This document shows, one piece after another, positions 17,122 through 26,172 of a stretch of DNA of 64,000 nucleotides. The notes under the pieces were generated by a model that saw nothing but the letters and a program-made list of their open reading frames with translations, had not been told where the DNA came from and ran no database searches. This DNA comes from JBGQOJ01 sp052119585 (lineage in GTDB: Bacteria; Pseudomonadota; Alphaproteobacteria; Rhodobacterales; Rhodobacteraceae): assembly GCF_052119585.1 (NCBI RefSeq), contig NZ_JBGQOJ010000001.1, positions 124,001-188,000 on the forward strand, read 5' to 3'. Every line of letters starts with the position of its first letter. Position 1 is the first letter of the stretch. Both the position numbers and the translations under genes were made by a program.

Positions 17122-18018
17122 ATGCATTTTGTCATCCCCTTCCCCGATATCTCGCCCGAGATTTTCACCATCCCGCTGGGCGGCTTTTCCTTTTCCCTGC
17201 GCTGGTATGCGCTGGCCTATATCGCGGGGCTACTGATTGCCTGGCGGATGGTGGTTGCTATGGTCCGCGCCCCGCGCCTGTGGACCGGTTCCGCGCCCAT
17301 GACCGCCGAACAGGTCGAGGATCTGCTGACATGGGTCATTCTGGGCGTCGTTCTGGGCGGGCGGCTGGGTTATGTGGTGTTTTACCAACCCGCCTATTAC
17401 CTTGCCAACCCCGCAGAAATCCCCGTGATCTGGGAGGGCGGGATGTCGTTCCACGGCGGGCTTCTGGGGGTGATCGGCGCAGGTCTGATCTATTGCCGGA
17501 AATACAGCCTTCCCACATGGAGCGTGGCAGACATGATGGCGGTCAGCGTCGCCCCCGGCCTGCTGCTGGGCCGCATAGCCAACTTTATCAACGCCGAACT
17601 CTGGGGGCGGCCATCGCATGCGCCATGGGCCGTGGTCTTTCCGGGCGACCGGGCGCAGGATTGCCCGCCCGATTGGGTCGGCGTCTGCGCCCGCCACCCC
17701 TCGCAACTGTACGAGGCGGGGATGGAGGGGCTGATCCTTGGCGGCGTTCTGCTGTTCCTTGCGTGGCGCATGGACTGGCTGAAAACCCCGTCAGCCCTGA
17801 CCGGCCTGTTCTTTGGTGGCTATGGCCTGTCGCGCTTCATCGTTGAATTCTTCCGTCAGGCCGATGCGCAATTCATCGCGGCGGGCAACCCATGGGGCCA
17901 TGTCGTGCAATGGGGCAGTGCGGGCCTGACCATGGGCCAAGTGCTGTCCTTGCCGATGATCCTGCTTGGCGGCATTCTGGTCTGGCGCGCCCGCGCATCG
18001 GGGCGCCCTCCCGCATGA
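17122..18018 (+). CDS. lgt: prolipoprotein diacylglyceryl transferase
   Basis: The 298-residue integral membrane enzyme moves diacylglycerol from phosphatidylglycerol onto the lipobox cysteine of prolipoproteins. Visible features are about seven membrane segments, LRWYALAYIAGLL with the conserved histidine region replaced by YALAY as in other Lgt, GGRLGYVVFY, the signature GGMSFHGGLLGV, RIANFINAELWG, and HPSQLYEA. The ATG at 17122 gives the normal length; an upstream ATG at 17059 would add 21 residues without similarity. It overlaps the next gene by four bases. Confidence 0.95.
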   Translation: MHFVIPFPDISPEIFTIPLGGFSFSLRWYALAYIAGLLIAWRMVVAMVRAPRLWTGSAPMTAEQVEDLLTWVILGVVLGGRLGYVVFYQPAYYLANPAEIPVIWEGGMSFHGGLLGVIGAGLIYCRKYSLPTWSVADMMAVSVAPGLLLGRIANFINAELWGRPSHAPWAVVFPGDRAQDCPPDWVGVCARHPSQLYEAGMEGLILGGVLLFLAWRMDWLKTPSALTGLFFGGYGLSRFIVEFFRQADAQFIAAGNPWGHVVQWGSAGLTMGQVLSLPMILLGGILVWRARASGRPPA

Positions 18019-19079
18019 CTGCCCTTGCCGATCTTCTGATCCGGCGGATCACCGCGACCGGGCCGATCAGCGTCGCCGACTACATGACCGACTGCCTGCT
18101 GCACCCCGACCACGGCTATTACACCACCCGCGATCCCTTCGGCACACAGGGCGATTTCACCACCGCCCCCGAAATCAGCCAGATGTTCGGAGAGATGCTG
18201 GGCCTGTGTCTGGCGCAAAGCTGGCTGGATCAGGGTGCGCCGGCGTCCGTCACATTGGCAGAACTCGGGCCGGGGCGCGGCACCCTGATGGCCGATGTCC
18301 TGCGGGCGACAACATCCATCAAAGGCTTCCATGACGCGGCAAAGGTGCATCTGGTAGAGGCTTCGCCGGTGCTGCGTGCCCGCCAGCGCGACGCGTTGCG
18401 GGGTGCCCCCGTCACTTGGCACTACACCGCAGCCACCCTGCCCGACGCGCCGCTTTTCCTTGTGGCGAACGAGTTCTTCGACGCCCTGCCGATCCGCCAG
18501 TTTATCCGCACCGGTCCCGCGTGGCGCGAACGGCAGGTCGGGGTGAAAGACGGCGCGCTGACCTTCGGCCTTGCCGCTCCGGCGCCGGTCGCGGCCCTGA
18601 TGCACCGGCTGGCCGACACCGCAAACGGCGATCTGGTCGAAGTCTGCCCCGCCGCACCCGCCATCATGGAACAGATCGGTATCCGCATCGCGGCCCACGG
18701 CGGCGCGGCGCTGATCGTGGATTACGGCGGCTGGAATTCGCTGGGCGATACGCTTCAGGCGCTGAAATCCCACGCCCCCGACGCCCCCCTGGCCCACCCC
18801 GGACAGGCCGACCTGACCGCCCATGTCGATTTTGCAGTGCTTGCAAAATACGCACAACCGGCTGTTTCGACGGCAATGACGGCGCAAGGCGTGGTTCTGG
18901 AGCGGCTGGGGATCACCGGCCGTGCGCAATCGCTTGCGCGGCATCTGGACGGGGCGGCCCTGTCCGGTCATATTGCAGCTCATCGCCGGTTAACGCACCC
19001 TGACGAGATGGGCACATTGTTTCAGGCAATCGGCATATACCCACCGGGCACGCCCCCGCCCGCCGGATTTGACACATGA
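18015..19079 (+). CDS. class I SAM-dependent methyltransferase, MidA/NDUFAF7 family
   Basis: The 354-residue protein has the family N-terminus GPISVADYMTDCLLHPDHGYYTT, DFTTAPEISQMFGEMLG, the SAM motif LAELGPGRGTLMADVLRA, and VANEFFDALPIRQF and LIVDYGG later on. The human homologue NDUFAF7 methylates an arginine of complex I subunit NDUFS2; a similar role is possible here but untested. It starts and ends in ATGA overlaps with lgt and pgeF. Confidence 0.9.
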   Translation: MTALADLLIRRITATGPISVADYMTDCLLHPDHGYYTTRDPFGTQGDFTTAPEISQMFGEMLGLCLAQSWLDQGAPASVTLAELGPGRGTLMADVLRATTSIKGFHDAAKVHLVEASPVLRARQRDALRGAPVTWHYTAATLPDAPLFLVANEFFDALPIRQFIRTGPAWRERQVGVKDGALTFGLAAPAPVAALMHRLADTANGDLVEVCPAAPAIMEQIGIRIAAHGGAALIVDYGGWNSLGDTLQALKSHAPDAPLAHPGQADLTAHVDFAVLAKYAQPAVSTAMTAQGVVLERLGITGRAQSLARHLDGAALSGHIAAHRRLTHPDEMGTLFQAIGIYPPGTPPPAGFDT

Positions 19080-19834
19080 CGCTCGAAGTTCTGACCTCCG
19101 ATCTGCTTGGCCCCGTGCAACACGGTTTCTTCACGCGAAAGGGCGGGGCATCGTCGGGTGTGTTTTCGGGCCTCAACTGCGGGCACGGATCGACGGACCA
19201 GACCGACATCGTCAACATCAACCGCGAACGCGCCGCGCAGGCGCTCGGCGTGGACCTGCCGCATATGGTGACGGTTCAGCAGATCCACTCTGCCAATGTT
19301 GTCACCGTCGATGGCCCCCTTGGCGGTGCGGCCCCCCGCGCCGACGGTATGGTGACCGCGACGCCCGGTCTGGCGCTTGCGATCCTGACCGCCGATTGCC
19401 AGCCGGTCCTGTTTTCCGACGCGAAAGCCGGTGTGATCGGGGCGGCACACGCGGGCTGGAAAGGCGCGCTTTACGGAGTGATAGAGGCGACAATCGACGC
19501 GATGGAGGCCCTTGGGGCACGGCGCGAGGACATCCACGCGGCGATCGGCCCCACCATCAGCCAGAAATCCTACGAGGTCGGCCAGGAATTTCTCGAACGC
19601 TTCATCGACGAGGATCCCGCCTATTCGCGGTTCTTTTCGTCTGGCAAAAACGGGAAGGTGCACTTTGACCTGCCCGCCTTCGGCCTGTTCCGCCTGCGCG
19701 AGGCCAGAGTGGGCGATGCGGGATGGATCCGGCATTGCACCTATTCCGACGCAGAGCGCTTCTATTCCTACCGCCGCTGCTTTCACCTAAATCAGGCCGA
19801 CTATGGCCGCCTTCTGTCCGCGATCCGTCTCTGA
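19076..19834 (+). CDS. pgeF: peptidoglycan editing factor PgeF (YfiH family)
   Basis: The 252-residue copper/zinc-binding fold enzyme has the conserved H71 (QQIHSANV), C108 (TADCQPV) and H125 (AAHAGWKG) that bind metal and define the family. E. coli YfiH hydrolyses mis-incorporated L-serine linkages in peptidoglycan precursors; older annotations call it polyphenol oxidase or laccase domain protein. Grouping with lgt fits an envelope role. Confidence 0.9.
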   Translation: MTLEVLTSDLLGPVQHGFFTRKGGASSGVFSGLNCGHGSTDQTDIVNINRERAAQALGVDLPHMVTVQQIHSANVVTVDGPLGGAAPRADGMVTATPGLALAILTADCQPVLFSDAKAGVIGAAHAGWKGALYGVIEATIDAMEALGARREDIHAAIGPTISQKSYEVGQEFLERFIDEDPAYSRFFSSGKNGKVHFDLPAFGLFRLREARVGDAGWIRHCTYSDAERFYSYRRCFHLNQADYGRLLSAIRL

Positions 19835-20181
19835 CGACGACCCTGCCGCGATTCGAGCGCGAAACGACGGGCTGGCATTTACCCAATCCAATCCCCCATA
19901 TCGGATCAATCGTGGCGAAGATTTGACCGCAGCGCGCCCCATTTCCGACACATACCGCGAAACAATGCGCCCACGGCACCCCCGACTGTTGCAAGAAACC
20001 GTGCAAAAGCACCTTTAAATAAAGGGGTTCAGCGCAATTCGAACCGGACGCGCCCGATGTCGCAATGTTTTTTCCCGGCGCCCCGAACTTTTTGCCCCGC
20101 GGTCACGAGGATGCCAGAATGATCAGCGAAATTAGCGTCATACCCAATGACGGGCACGAAACAACAACACGGAGCAGTCTG
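19835..20181. other. 347-base intergenic region
   Basis: No gene or clear hairpin is seen. The stretch around 20010-20040 (AT-rich, AAATAAAGGGG) is the likely promoter area of the small gene at 20182. Confidence 0.5.
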
Positions 20182-20340
20182 ATGCAAACGCAAAAACGGT
20201 GGATGAAATCAATCCTTGAAGAAGCCGCAAAGGGTCAGCCTGCGATGCCATGGGCCCGCGGTGCACGCCGCGAGGCATTCAAGGCGAAACGCGCCGCCGA
20301 AGCATCAAGCAAATCCACAACCAAGACCGTTCGGGCCTGA
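20182..20340 (+). CDS. small basic conserved protein
   Basis: The 52-residue protein starts MQTQKRWMKSILEEAAKG and contains PMPWARGARR-like AMPWARGARREAFKAKRAA, then a Ser/Thr/Lys-rich tail. Very similar short proteins occur in many Rhodobacteraceae and are annotated as hypothetical. It is rich in Arg, Lys and Ala with no membrane segment. The ATG at 20182 lies seven bases after GGAG; a longer frame from 20065 is unlikely. Confidence 0.65.
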   Translation: MQTQKRWMKSILEEAAKGQPAMPWARGARREAFKAKRAAEASSKSTTKTVRA

Positions 20341-20630
20341 CGTCTCTCCCTCCGTCGGGGTCCTAAACGGACCAAATCGGTCGCAGCATTCCCCCGGTGC
20401 TGCGGCCGATCTGATTCGGGGGGTATGCGTCCTGAATGTGGCGAACAAAGCCTCTGACCGGAAACAGTCGTCGCAATCCTGACGCGATTGGGCGATCCAT
20501 GCACACGAAACCCGTCTGGATTTTGACAATCACGCCGCTGTTCTGCGATCGTGTCCGATATTGAAATACTGCACTTGCAGGGATCGGTGGGGACCGGCGC
20601 GGGTGCGGCCAGACACAAAGGACCAGATGC

Positions 20631-21425
20631 ATGGTGTATTCCCCGCCACAGGCGCCCGTTTCGGCGCAGCTGACACGTCGCGTTCCCTCGACCGGCTGGA
20701 CAACAAGCGCAGAGCTTGCCCCCCGACGTGCCGCCCCCAGAACCCGGAAATATGACATTGCGTTTCTCGACGGAAACGGCTGCGTGCAGCAAGCATCGCA
20801 AATCGCCCCTGCCCTTCCGGTGTTCGAATCCGGTTTTGCGGCCTTGGCGCGTGGCACACTGATCGCGACGGGGTCAGGCCCTGTTGCCGTCGAGGACCTG
20901 CTGCCCGGCATGCAGATCCAGACATTGGACAACGGGGCGCAGACCCTGCTCTGGATCGGGTCGATGCTGCTGATCCCAGACGCACAGGGCCAAGCCCCCG
21001 AGATGGGCCGCCTGACCCGCCTGACGACAGACAGCCTTGGCCTTGGCCGCCCGATGCCCGATCTGGTTCTGGGCCCCTATGCCCGCGTCCTGCACCGCCA
21101 CGCATCTTGCCGCGCGCAAAGCGGAACGGACAGCGGGCTGGCCCTGGGGCGGGAATTCGAGGATGGCGAAATGGTCATCAGTGTGACCCCGGTGACGCCG
21201 GTCAGGCTGTATCATCTGGCCTTCGCGCGCCACCAGATCATCCGCGCCAATGGCGTCGACGTCGAAAGCAGCCATCCCGGCCACCCCGCGATTCGCGCGC
21301 TGGCCTTCGAGATGCGCAATCTTCTGATGTCGCTCTATCCGCATCTGACCTGCACGGACGGTTTCGGCCCGCTGGCCTATCCGCGCTTTTCGATCGAAAA
21401 TCAGGAAAGCCGTGGCGCGGCCTAA
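20631..21425 (+). CDS. Hint-domain protein lacking the catalytic cysteine
   Basis: The 264-residue protein has the Hint fold seen in roseobacters: ALARGTLIATGSGPVAVEDL at about 71-90, GMQIQTLDNGAQTLLWIGS, LVLGPYARVLHRH, and the C-terminal HLAFARHQIIRANGVDVESSHPG. At the position where Hint proteins carry the nucleophile Cys before F-T-P-G-T it has Ala71, so self-splicing or self-cleavage chemistry should be lost. It starts after AAAGGA and is convergent with the Lrp gene, sharing four bases. Confidence 0.8.
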   Translation: MVYSPPQAPVSAQLTRRVPSTGWTTSAELAPRRAAPRTRKYDIAFLDGNGCVQQASQIAPALPVFESGFAALARGTLIATGSGPVAVEDLLPGMQIQTLDNGAQTLLWIGSMLLIPDAQGQAPEMGRLTRLTTDSLGLGRPMPDLVLGPYARVLHRHASCRAQSGTDSGLALGREFEDGEMVISVTPVTPVRLYHLAFARHQIIRANGVDVESSHPGHPAIRALAFEMRNLLMSLYPHLTCTDGFGPLAYPRFSIENQESRGAA

Positions 21426-21922
21426 GACGACCGCGACAGCCGCGCTTCCAGCACCTCGAACGGAACGCCCGGATCATCCTTGGCGCACCGGATCACCAAC
21501 GAGGTTTTCACACTGGCCACATTGGGGGCCGATGTCAGCTGTTCGGTCAGAAAGCTCTGGAATGTGGACAAATCGGGGGCCACGCATTTCAACACGAAAT
21601 CGACTTCGCCGTTCAGCATGTGGCACTCGCGCACCAATGGCCAGTTCCGGCATTTTTCCTCAAATGCGGACAGGTCCACCTCAGCCTGGCTTTGCAGCCC
21701 GACCATGGCGAAAACCTGCACTTCAAAACCCAACTCGCGGGCGTCCACATCGGCGTGATACCCGCGGATATATCCCGCCTCCTCCAGCGTCCGCACGCGG
21801 CGTAGGCAGGGCGGTGCAGAAATGCCGACGCGCTTGGCCAGCTCGACATTCGTCATCCGCCCGTCCGCCTGCAACTCGGCAAGGATCTTGCGGTCGATCG
21901 GGTCTAGTTTTGCTGCTGACAT
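21422..21922 (-). CDS. Lrp/AsnC family transcriptional regulator
   Basis: The 166-residue protein has an N-terminal winged HTH (LDPIDRKILAELQADGRMTNVELAKRV, GISAPPCLRRVRTLEEAGYI) and a C-terminal RAM ligand-binding domain (VRECHMLNGEVDFVLKCVAPD). The effector amino acid is unknown. It is divergent from trxB with 199 bases between, a layout often seen in Rhodobacterales, so it may regulate itself and trxB. Start at the ATG at 21922. Confidence 0.92.
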   Translation of the reverse strand: MSAAKLDPIDRKILAELQADGRMTNVELAKRVGISAPPCLRRVRTLEEAGYIRGYHADVDARELGFEVQVFAMVGLQSQAEVDLSAFEEKCRNWPLVRECHMLNGEVDFVLKCVAPDLSTFQSFLTEQLTSAPNVASVKTSLVIRCAKDDPGVPFEVLEARLSRSS

Positions 21923-22121
21923 CTGTTCTCTCTGCTCGATTTTTGCGGATAATAGGCGCAGCCCCGAAAATGCGCAATTATGTTTCACGATCACGCAATA
22001 AAATTATCGCACCCGCCCGAAACCCGATTGAACTGCGGCCATTCCGCCGGGCGGGGTTTTCGTCCGCCTCTTGCGCGTCTATATCATTCGTCGCAATCGA
22101 TTTTTCCAAAGGGACCCAGCC

Positions 22122-23066
22122 ATGGCCGACGCGCGTCACACCAAAGTTCTGATCATAGGCTCCGGCCCGGCAGGCTACACCGCCGCCATCTACGCCAGCC
22201 GCGCCATGCTGAACCCCATTCTGGTGCAGGGCCTGCAACCCGGCGGGCAGCTGACCATCACCACCGAGGTCGAGAACTGGCCCGGCGACACAGAGGTGCA
22301 GGGCCCCGATCTGATGGTTCGGATGGAAGCCCACGCAAAGGCCATGGGCGCAGAGGTGATCGCGGACTATATCTCGTCGGTGGATCTGTCCAAACGCCCC
22401 TTCACCGCGCAATCGGACAGCGGCACGGTCTACACCTGTGACGCGCTGATCCTTGCGACCGGCGCACAGGCGAAATGGCTGGGCATCCCGACCGAAGAGA
22501 AATTCAAGGGCTTCGGCGTCTCGGCCTGCGCCACATGCGACGGGTTCTTCTATCGCGGCAAAGAGGTCGTGGTGATCGGCGGCGGTAACACGGCCGTCGA
22601 AGAGGCGCTGTTCCTGACCAACTTTGCCTCCAAGGTCACCCTGATCCACCGCCGCGACACGTTGCGCGCCGAAAAGATCCTTCAGGACCGCCTGTTCAAA
22701 AACCCCAAGGTAGACCTGATGTGGCACCACTCCGTCGAGGAGGTTGTCGGCACCGAGGCCCCGCTGGGCGTCACCGGCGTTCGTGCGCGCCACGTCGAAA
22801 CCGGCGAGATCACGCTGGTTCCCTGCGACGGCTTTTTCGTCGCCATCGGCCACGCGCCCTCGTCCGAACTGGTCAAGGATCAACTGGACCTGCACCACGG
22901 TGGCTACGTCAAAGTCACACCCGGCACCTGCAACACATCGATTCCCGGCGTCTTTGCTGCGGGTGATCTGACAGACCACATCTACCGTCAGGCCGTCACA
23001 AGCGCCGGAATGGGCTGCATGGCCGCGCTGGACGCTGAACGCTTTTTGGCAGAGCAAGAGGAATAA
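22122..23066 (+). CDS. trxB: thioredoxin-disulfide reductase
   Basis: The 314-residue flavoenzyme reduces thioredoxin with NADPH. It has the FAD motif IIGSGPAGYTAAIYASRA at about 11-28, the redox pair C136-A-T-C139, NADPH motif VVVIGGGNTAVEEAL, and GVFAAGDLTDHIYRQ near the end. The ATG at 22122 has AAGGGA seven bases upstream. Confidence 0.97.
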   Translation: MADARHTKVLIIGSGPAGYTAAIYASRAMLNPILVQGLQPGGQLTITTEVENWPGDTEVQGPDLMVRMEAHAKAMGAEVIADYISSVDLSKRPFTAQSDSGTVYTCDALILATGAQAKWLGIPTEEKFKGFGVSACATCDGFFYRGKEVVVIGGGNTAVEEALFLTNFASKVTLIHRRDTLRAEKILQDRLFKNPKVDLMWHHSVEEVVGTEAPLGVTGVRARHVETGEITLVPCDGFFVAIGHAPSSELVKDQLDLHHGGYVKVTPGTCNTSIPGVFAAGDLTDHIYRQAVTSAGMGCMAALDAERFLAEQEE

Positions 23067-23217
23067 GGTTCCAAAAGCGGCCCAAAAGGCAACTTTTTCG
23101 CCTCAAATTCAAAATCAGACGCGGGTTTGCTTGAATTTGGCCATATTACGGGTCTATCCGACGCCCGAGGGCGCGGTCTGGCCGTGCATTTATAGCAGCG
23201 TAAAAACGAGAGTAATC

Positions 23218-24924
23218 ATGTCTATTGCCAATCTTTCCCCGATCCCGGAGCTATATGTCTCTTACGAATCCGCCCAGAAACTGAAGGTCGAAGCAGCGCA
23301 ACTGACCTCGCATGATCTGACCCCGCGCCAGATTTGCGATCTGGAGCTGTTGATGAACGGCGGTTTCAACCCGCTCAAGGGTTTCCTGACGGAAAAGGAT
23401 TATACCGGCGTCGTGGAAAACATGCGTCTGGCAGACGGTTCGCTCTGGCCGATGCCGATCACGCTCGACGTCTCCGAGGATTTCGCCGCCAAGGTCGAGG
23501 TTGGCCAGGACATCGCGCTGCGCGATCAGGAAGGCGTCATTCTGGCGATGATGTCAGTCACCGACAAATACATCCCGAACAAAGCGCGCGAGGCCGAGAT
23601 GGTCTTTGGTGCCGATGATTCCGCCCACCCCGCCGTGAACTACCTGCACAATCAGGCGGGCGCTGTCTATCTGGGCGGCCCTGTCACCGGCATCCAGCAG
23701 CCCGTGCACTATGATTTCAAGGCCCGCCGCGATACCCCCAACGAACTGCGCGCCTACTTCCGCAAGGTCGGCTGGCGCAAGGTCGTCGCCTTCCAGACCC
23801 GCAACCCGCTGCACCGCGCACATCAGGAACTGACATTCCGGGCCGCCCGCGAGGCGCAGGCCAACCTGCTGATCCACCCCGTTGTCGGCATGACCAAGCC
23901 GGGCGACGTCGACCATTTCACCCGCGTCCGCTGCTACGAGGCGGTGCTGGACCAATACCCGTCGTCCACCACCACGATGTCGCTGCTGAACCTTGCCATG
24001 CGCATGGCCGGCCCGCGCGAGGCCGTGTGGCATGGCCTGATCCGCAAGAACCACGGCTGCACCCATTTCATCGTCGGCCGCGACCACGCAGGCCCCGGCA
24101 AAAACAGCGCAGGTCAGGATTTCTACGGTCCCTACGACGCGCAAGACCTGTTCAAGACATACGAAACCGAAATCGGCCTGGAAATGGTTGATTTCAAACA
24201 CATGGTCTATGTTCAGGAAAAGGCGCAATATTTCCCCGCAGACGAAGTGCCGGAAGGCGCAACCGTTCTGGACATTTCGGGCACGGAACTGCGTCGCCGT
24301 CTGGCCGAAGGTCTGGAAATTCCCGAATGGTTCAGCTTCCCGCAGGTCGTCACCGAGCTGCGCCGCACCCGTCCCGCACGGTCCAAGCAGGGCTTCACCG
24401 TGTTTTTCACCGGCTTCTCGGGTTCGGGAAAATCAACCATCGCCAACGCGCTGATGGTGAAACTGATGGAAATGGGCGGCCGTCCGGTCACGCTGCTTGA
24501 CGGCGATCTGGTGCGCAAGAACCTGTCGTCCGAATTGGGATTCAGCAAGGAACATCGCGACCTGAACATCCGCCGCATCGGCTATGTCGCCTCGGAAATC
24601 ACCAAAAACGGCGGCATCGCGATCTGCGCACCCATCGCGCCCTACGCCACAACCCGCCGTGCCGTGCGCGAAGATGTCGAACAGTTCGGTGCCTTCCTTG
24701 AAATCCACGTCGCAACCTCGCTCGAGGAATGCGAACGCCGCGACCGCAAGGGCCTTTACAAGCTTGCGCGCGAGGGCAAGATCAAGGAATTCACCGGCAT
24801 TTCCGACCCCTACAACGTGCCCGAAAACCCCGAGTTGCGCATCGAAACCGAAAACCACGATGTCGACAACTGCGCCCATCAGGTACTTTTGAAACTCGAA
24901 TCCATGGGCCTGATCAAAGGCTGA
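23218..24924 (+). CDS. bifunctional sulfate adenylyltransferase / adenylylsulfate kinase
   Basis: The 568-residue fusion makes APS and then PAPS from sulfate. Residues 1-390 are ATP sulfurylase, with QTRNPLHRAH at 193-202 and the GRDHAGPG loop. Residues 395-568 are APS kinase with the P-loop GFSGSGKST at about 399-407 and RDLNIRRIGYVASEI. The order sulfurylase-kinase matches the Sat-CysC fusion of alphaproteobacteria. Sulfite-reduction genes are not in the window. The ATG at 23218 gives the usual N-terminus. Confidence 0.95.
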   Translation: MSIANLSPIPELYVSYESAQKLKVEAAQLTSHDLTPRQICDLELLMNGGFNPLKGFLTEKDYTGVVENMRLADGSLWPMPITLDVSEDFAAKVEVGQDIALRDQEGVILAMMSVTDKYIPNKAREAEMVFGADDSAHPAVNYLHNQAGAVYLGGPVTGIQQPVHYDFKARRDTPNELRAYFRKVGWRKVVAFQTRNPLHRAHQELTFRAAREAQANLLIHPVVGMTKPGDVDHFTRVRCYEAVLDQYPSSTTTMSLLNLAMRMAGPREAVWHGLIRKNHGCTHFIVGRDHAGPGKNSAGQDFYGPYDAQDLFKTYETEIGLEMVDFKHMVYVQEKAQYFPADEVPEGATVLDISGTELRRRLAEGLEIPEWFSFPQVVTELRRTRPARSKQGFTVFFTGFSGSGKSTIANALMVKLMEMGGRPVTLLDGDLVRKNLSSELGFSKEHRDLNIRRIGYVASEITKNGGIAICAPIAPYATTRRAVREDVEQFGAFLEIHVATSLEECERRDRKGLYKLAREGKIKEFTGISDPYNVPENPELRIETENHDVDNCAHQVLLKLESMGLIKG

Positions 24925-24938
24925 TCAAAACCGCAAAG

Positions 24939-24967
24939 CGCCCCGGTCCTCTGATCGGGGCGTCTTT
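24939..24967 (+). terminator. terminator of sat-cysC
   Basis: The stem CGCCCCG / CGGGGCG with a ten-base loop is followed by TCTTT, beginning 15 bases after the stop codon. Confidence 0.75.
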
Positions 24968-24979
24968 CACTCTAATCTC

Positions 24980-25010
24980 TTTTTGGTAAAAATATCCCCG
25001 CGCAAAGCGC
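24980..25010. repeat. interspersed repeat, A-like
   Basis: TTTTTGGTAAAAATATCCCC followed by GCGCAAAGCGC. It resembles unit A (AAATATCC plus GC-rich flank) of the repeat family found at 13.7, 30.0 and 33.0 kb, but matches only its core. Confidence 0.4.
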
Positions 25011-25082
25011 ACACTCCCGAGGGCCCGCAGGGCCCGAGACAAGAACAATCGCGCGCGCAGCGCCGCGTCCTTTAGATCAGAC

Positions 25083-25310
25083 CTAGTGCACTGTCACCGG
25101 TGCGAAATCATGCTCGCGCGCCAGCGCAAACGCCAACCGACGCCCCTGCACCAGTGCAAGCCGCTCTCCATCAGGACGGTGCACCGCATAAAGCGGCGTA
25201 TCGCCCTCGATCTGCTTTTGTAACTCGACCGGCAATTCTGCGCGATCCACCGCGCGGATATAGACAATACGATCGTCCTTTTGCGGCCCGAAATCGAATT
25301 TGGTATCCAT
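25083..25310 (-). CDS. DUF1150 family protein
   Basis: The 75-residue protein contains DRIVYIRAVDRAELPVELQ, YAVHRPDGERLALVQGRRLAFALAREHDFAPVTVH, matching DUF1150, a small family of unknown function that usually follows an Hsp20 gene in alphaproteobacteria, as it does here after a 13-base gap. The ATG at 25310 has GGGGAA six bases upstream. The pairing suggests a role in the heat-shock response. Confidence 0.88.
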   Translation of the reverse strand: MDTKFDFGPQKDDRIVYIRAVDRAELPVELQKQIEGDTPLYAVHRPDGERLALVQGRRLAFALAREHDFAPVTVH

Positions 25311-25323
25311 ATCTGGTTCCCCT

Positions 25324-25737
25324 TCAACTACGTTTGATCTTGATCGTCTGCACAATGGTTTCGGGCAACATGCGCCGTAAATCGATATGCAAAAGACCGT
25401 TTTCCATGATCGCTTCGCCCACCTCCACGCCATCAGCCAGAACAAAAGACCGCTGGAACTGCCGCGCCGCGATGCCGCGGTGCAGATAGATTCGCGTGTC
25501 GGTCTCTTCGCTTCGGCACCCGCGGACAACCAGTTGCCTGTCCTCGACGGTGATCGACAGATCCTCGTCCCGGAACCCGGCCACGGCCAGCGTGATGCGA
25601 TAGCTCAGATCACTCGTCTGCTCGATATTGAAGGGCGGGTACCCGTCGTTACCGGATTTGGCTGTCCTCTCGACAAGCCGTTCCAACTGTTCAAACCCCA
25701 AGAGAAAGGGATGTGAACCCAATGTCAGTTTCGTCAT
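25324..25737 (-). CDS. small heat-shock protein, Hsp20 family
   Basis: The 137-residue protein has the alpha-crystallin domain (PPFNIEQTSDLSYRITLAVAGF, DLSITVEDRQLVVRG, GIAARQFQRSFVLADGVEVGEA, ENGLLHIDL) and a C-terminal I-K-I motif used in oligomer assembly. It should act as an ATP-independent holdase. The ATG at 25737 has AAGGA seven bases upstream. A heat-shock type promoter lies upstream at 25798-25826. Confidence 0.93.
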   Translation of the reverse strand: MTKLTLGSHPFLLGFEQLERLVERTAKSGNDGYPPFNIEQTSDLSYRITLAVAGFRDEDLSITVEDRQLVVRGCRSEETDTRIYLHRGIAARQFQRSFVLADGVEVGEAIMENGLLHIDLRRMLPETIVQTIKIKRS

Positions 25738-25797
25738 AGACACGTCCTTACGCCAAGCGACTGTGCAAAACGGCCCCGTCAGGCGACCGTATTGGAA

Positions 25798-25826
25798 ATA
25801 TGGGGATAGACTTTGCCGCCTGCAAG
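25798..25826 (-). promoter_or_regulatory. sigma-32 type promoter of hsp20
   Basis: On the minus strand CTTGCAG, 14-15 bases, CCCCATAT matches the heat-shock consensus CTTGAA / CCCCATnT well. It ends about 60 bases before the hsp20 ATG. Confidence 0.6.
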
Positions 25827-25904
25827 GGTGCGCCGCACGTCTGGGCCTTTGCCAAAGCCCGAAAAAGGGGTAGCGTCAAAGGTCTCAAACGGACGACTCG
25901 CATC

Positions 25905-26123
25905 ATGAACGCTGCCAACGAAATGAACTCTGACGAGATCCTCCGCGTAAAGCTGGAGATGGTCCGCCGCGAACACCGCGACATGGATGCCGCCATTCAT
26001 GCGCTCGAGGAAAGCGGCCGCAGCGACCAGCTGACGCTGCGCCGCCTGAAGAAGCAGAAACTGGGCCTGAAAGACCGCATCGCCCAGCTCGAGGATCGCT
26101 TGACCCCCGACATTATTGCGTAG
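25905..26123 (+). CDS. DUF465 family protein (YdcH-like)
   Basis: The 72-residue protein is one long helical hairpin, ILRVKLEMVRREHRDMDAAIHALEE and LTLRRLKKQKLGLKDRIAQLEDRL, the DUF465/YdcH signature. The function is unknown; members form short coiled coils. The start may be the ATG at 25905 or the one at 25923; neither has a strong ribosome site. Its frame lies just before purE on the same strand. Confidence 0.85.
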   Translation: MNAANEMNSDEILRVKLEMVRREHRDMDAAIHALEESGRSDQLTLRRLKKQKLGLKDRIAQLEDRLTPDIIA

Positions 26124-26172
26124 GCGGATGAAGCGGTTATAGTGCCCGCTCAATTGACGAAGGGCACATCGC

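Noticed and set aside
20040..20075. Possible tRNA T-arm (GGTTCGAATT on the minus strand)
   Set aside because: No acceptor, D or anticodon stems fit around it. A similar GGTTCGAG at 13001 also fails.
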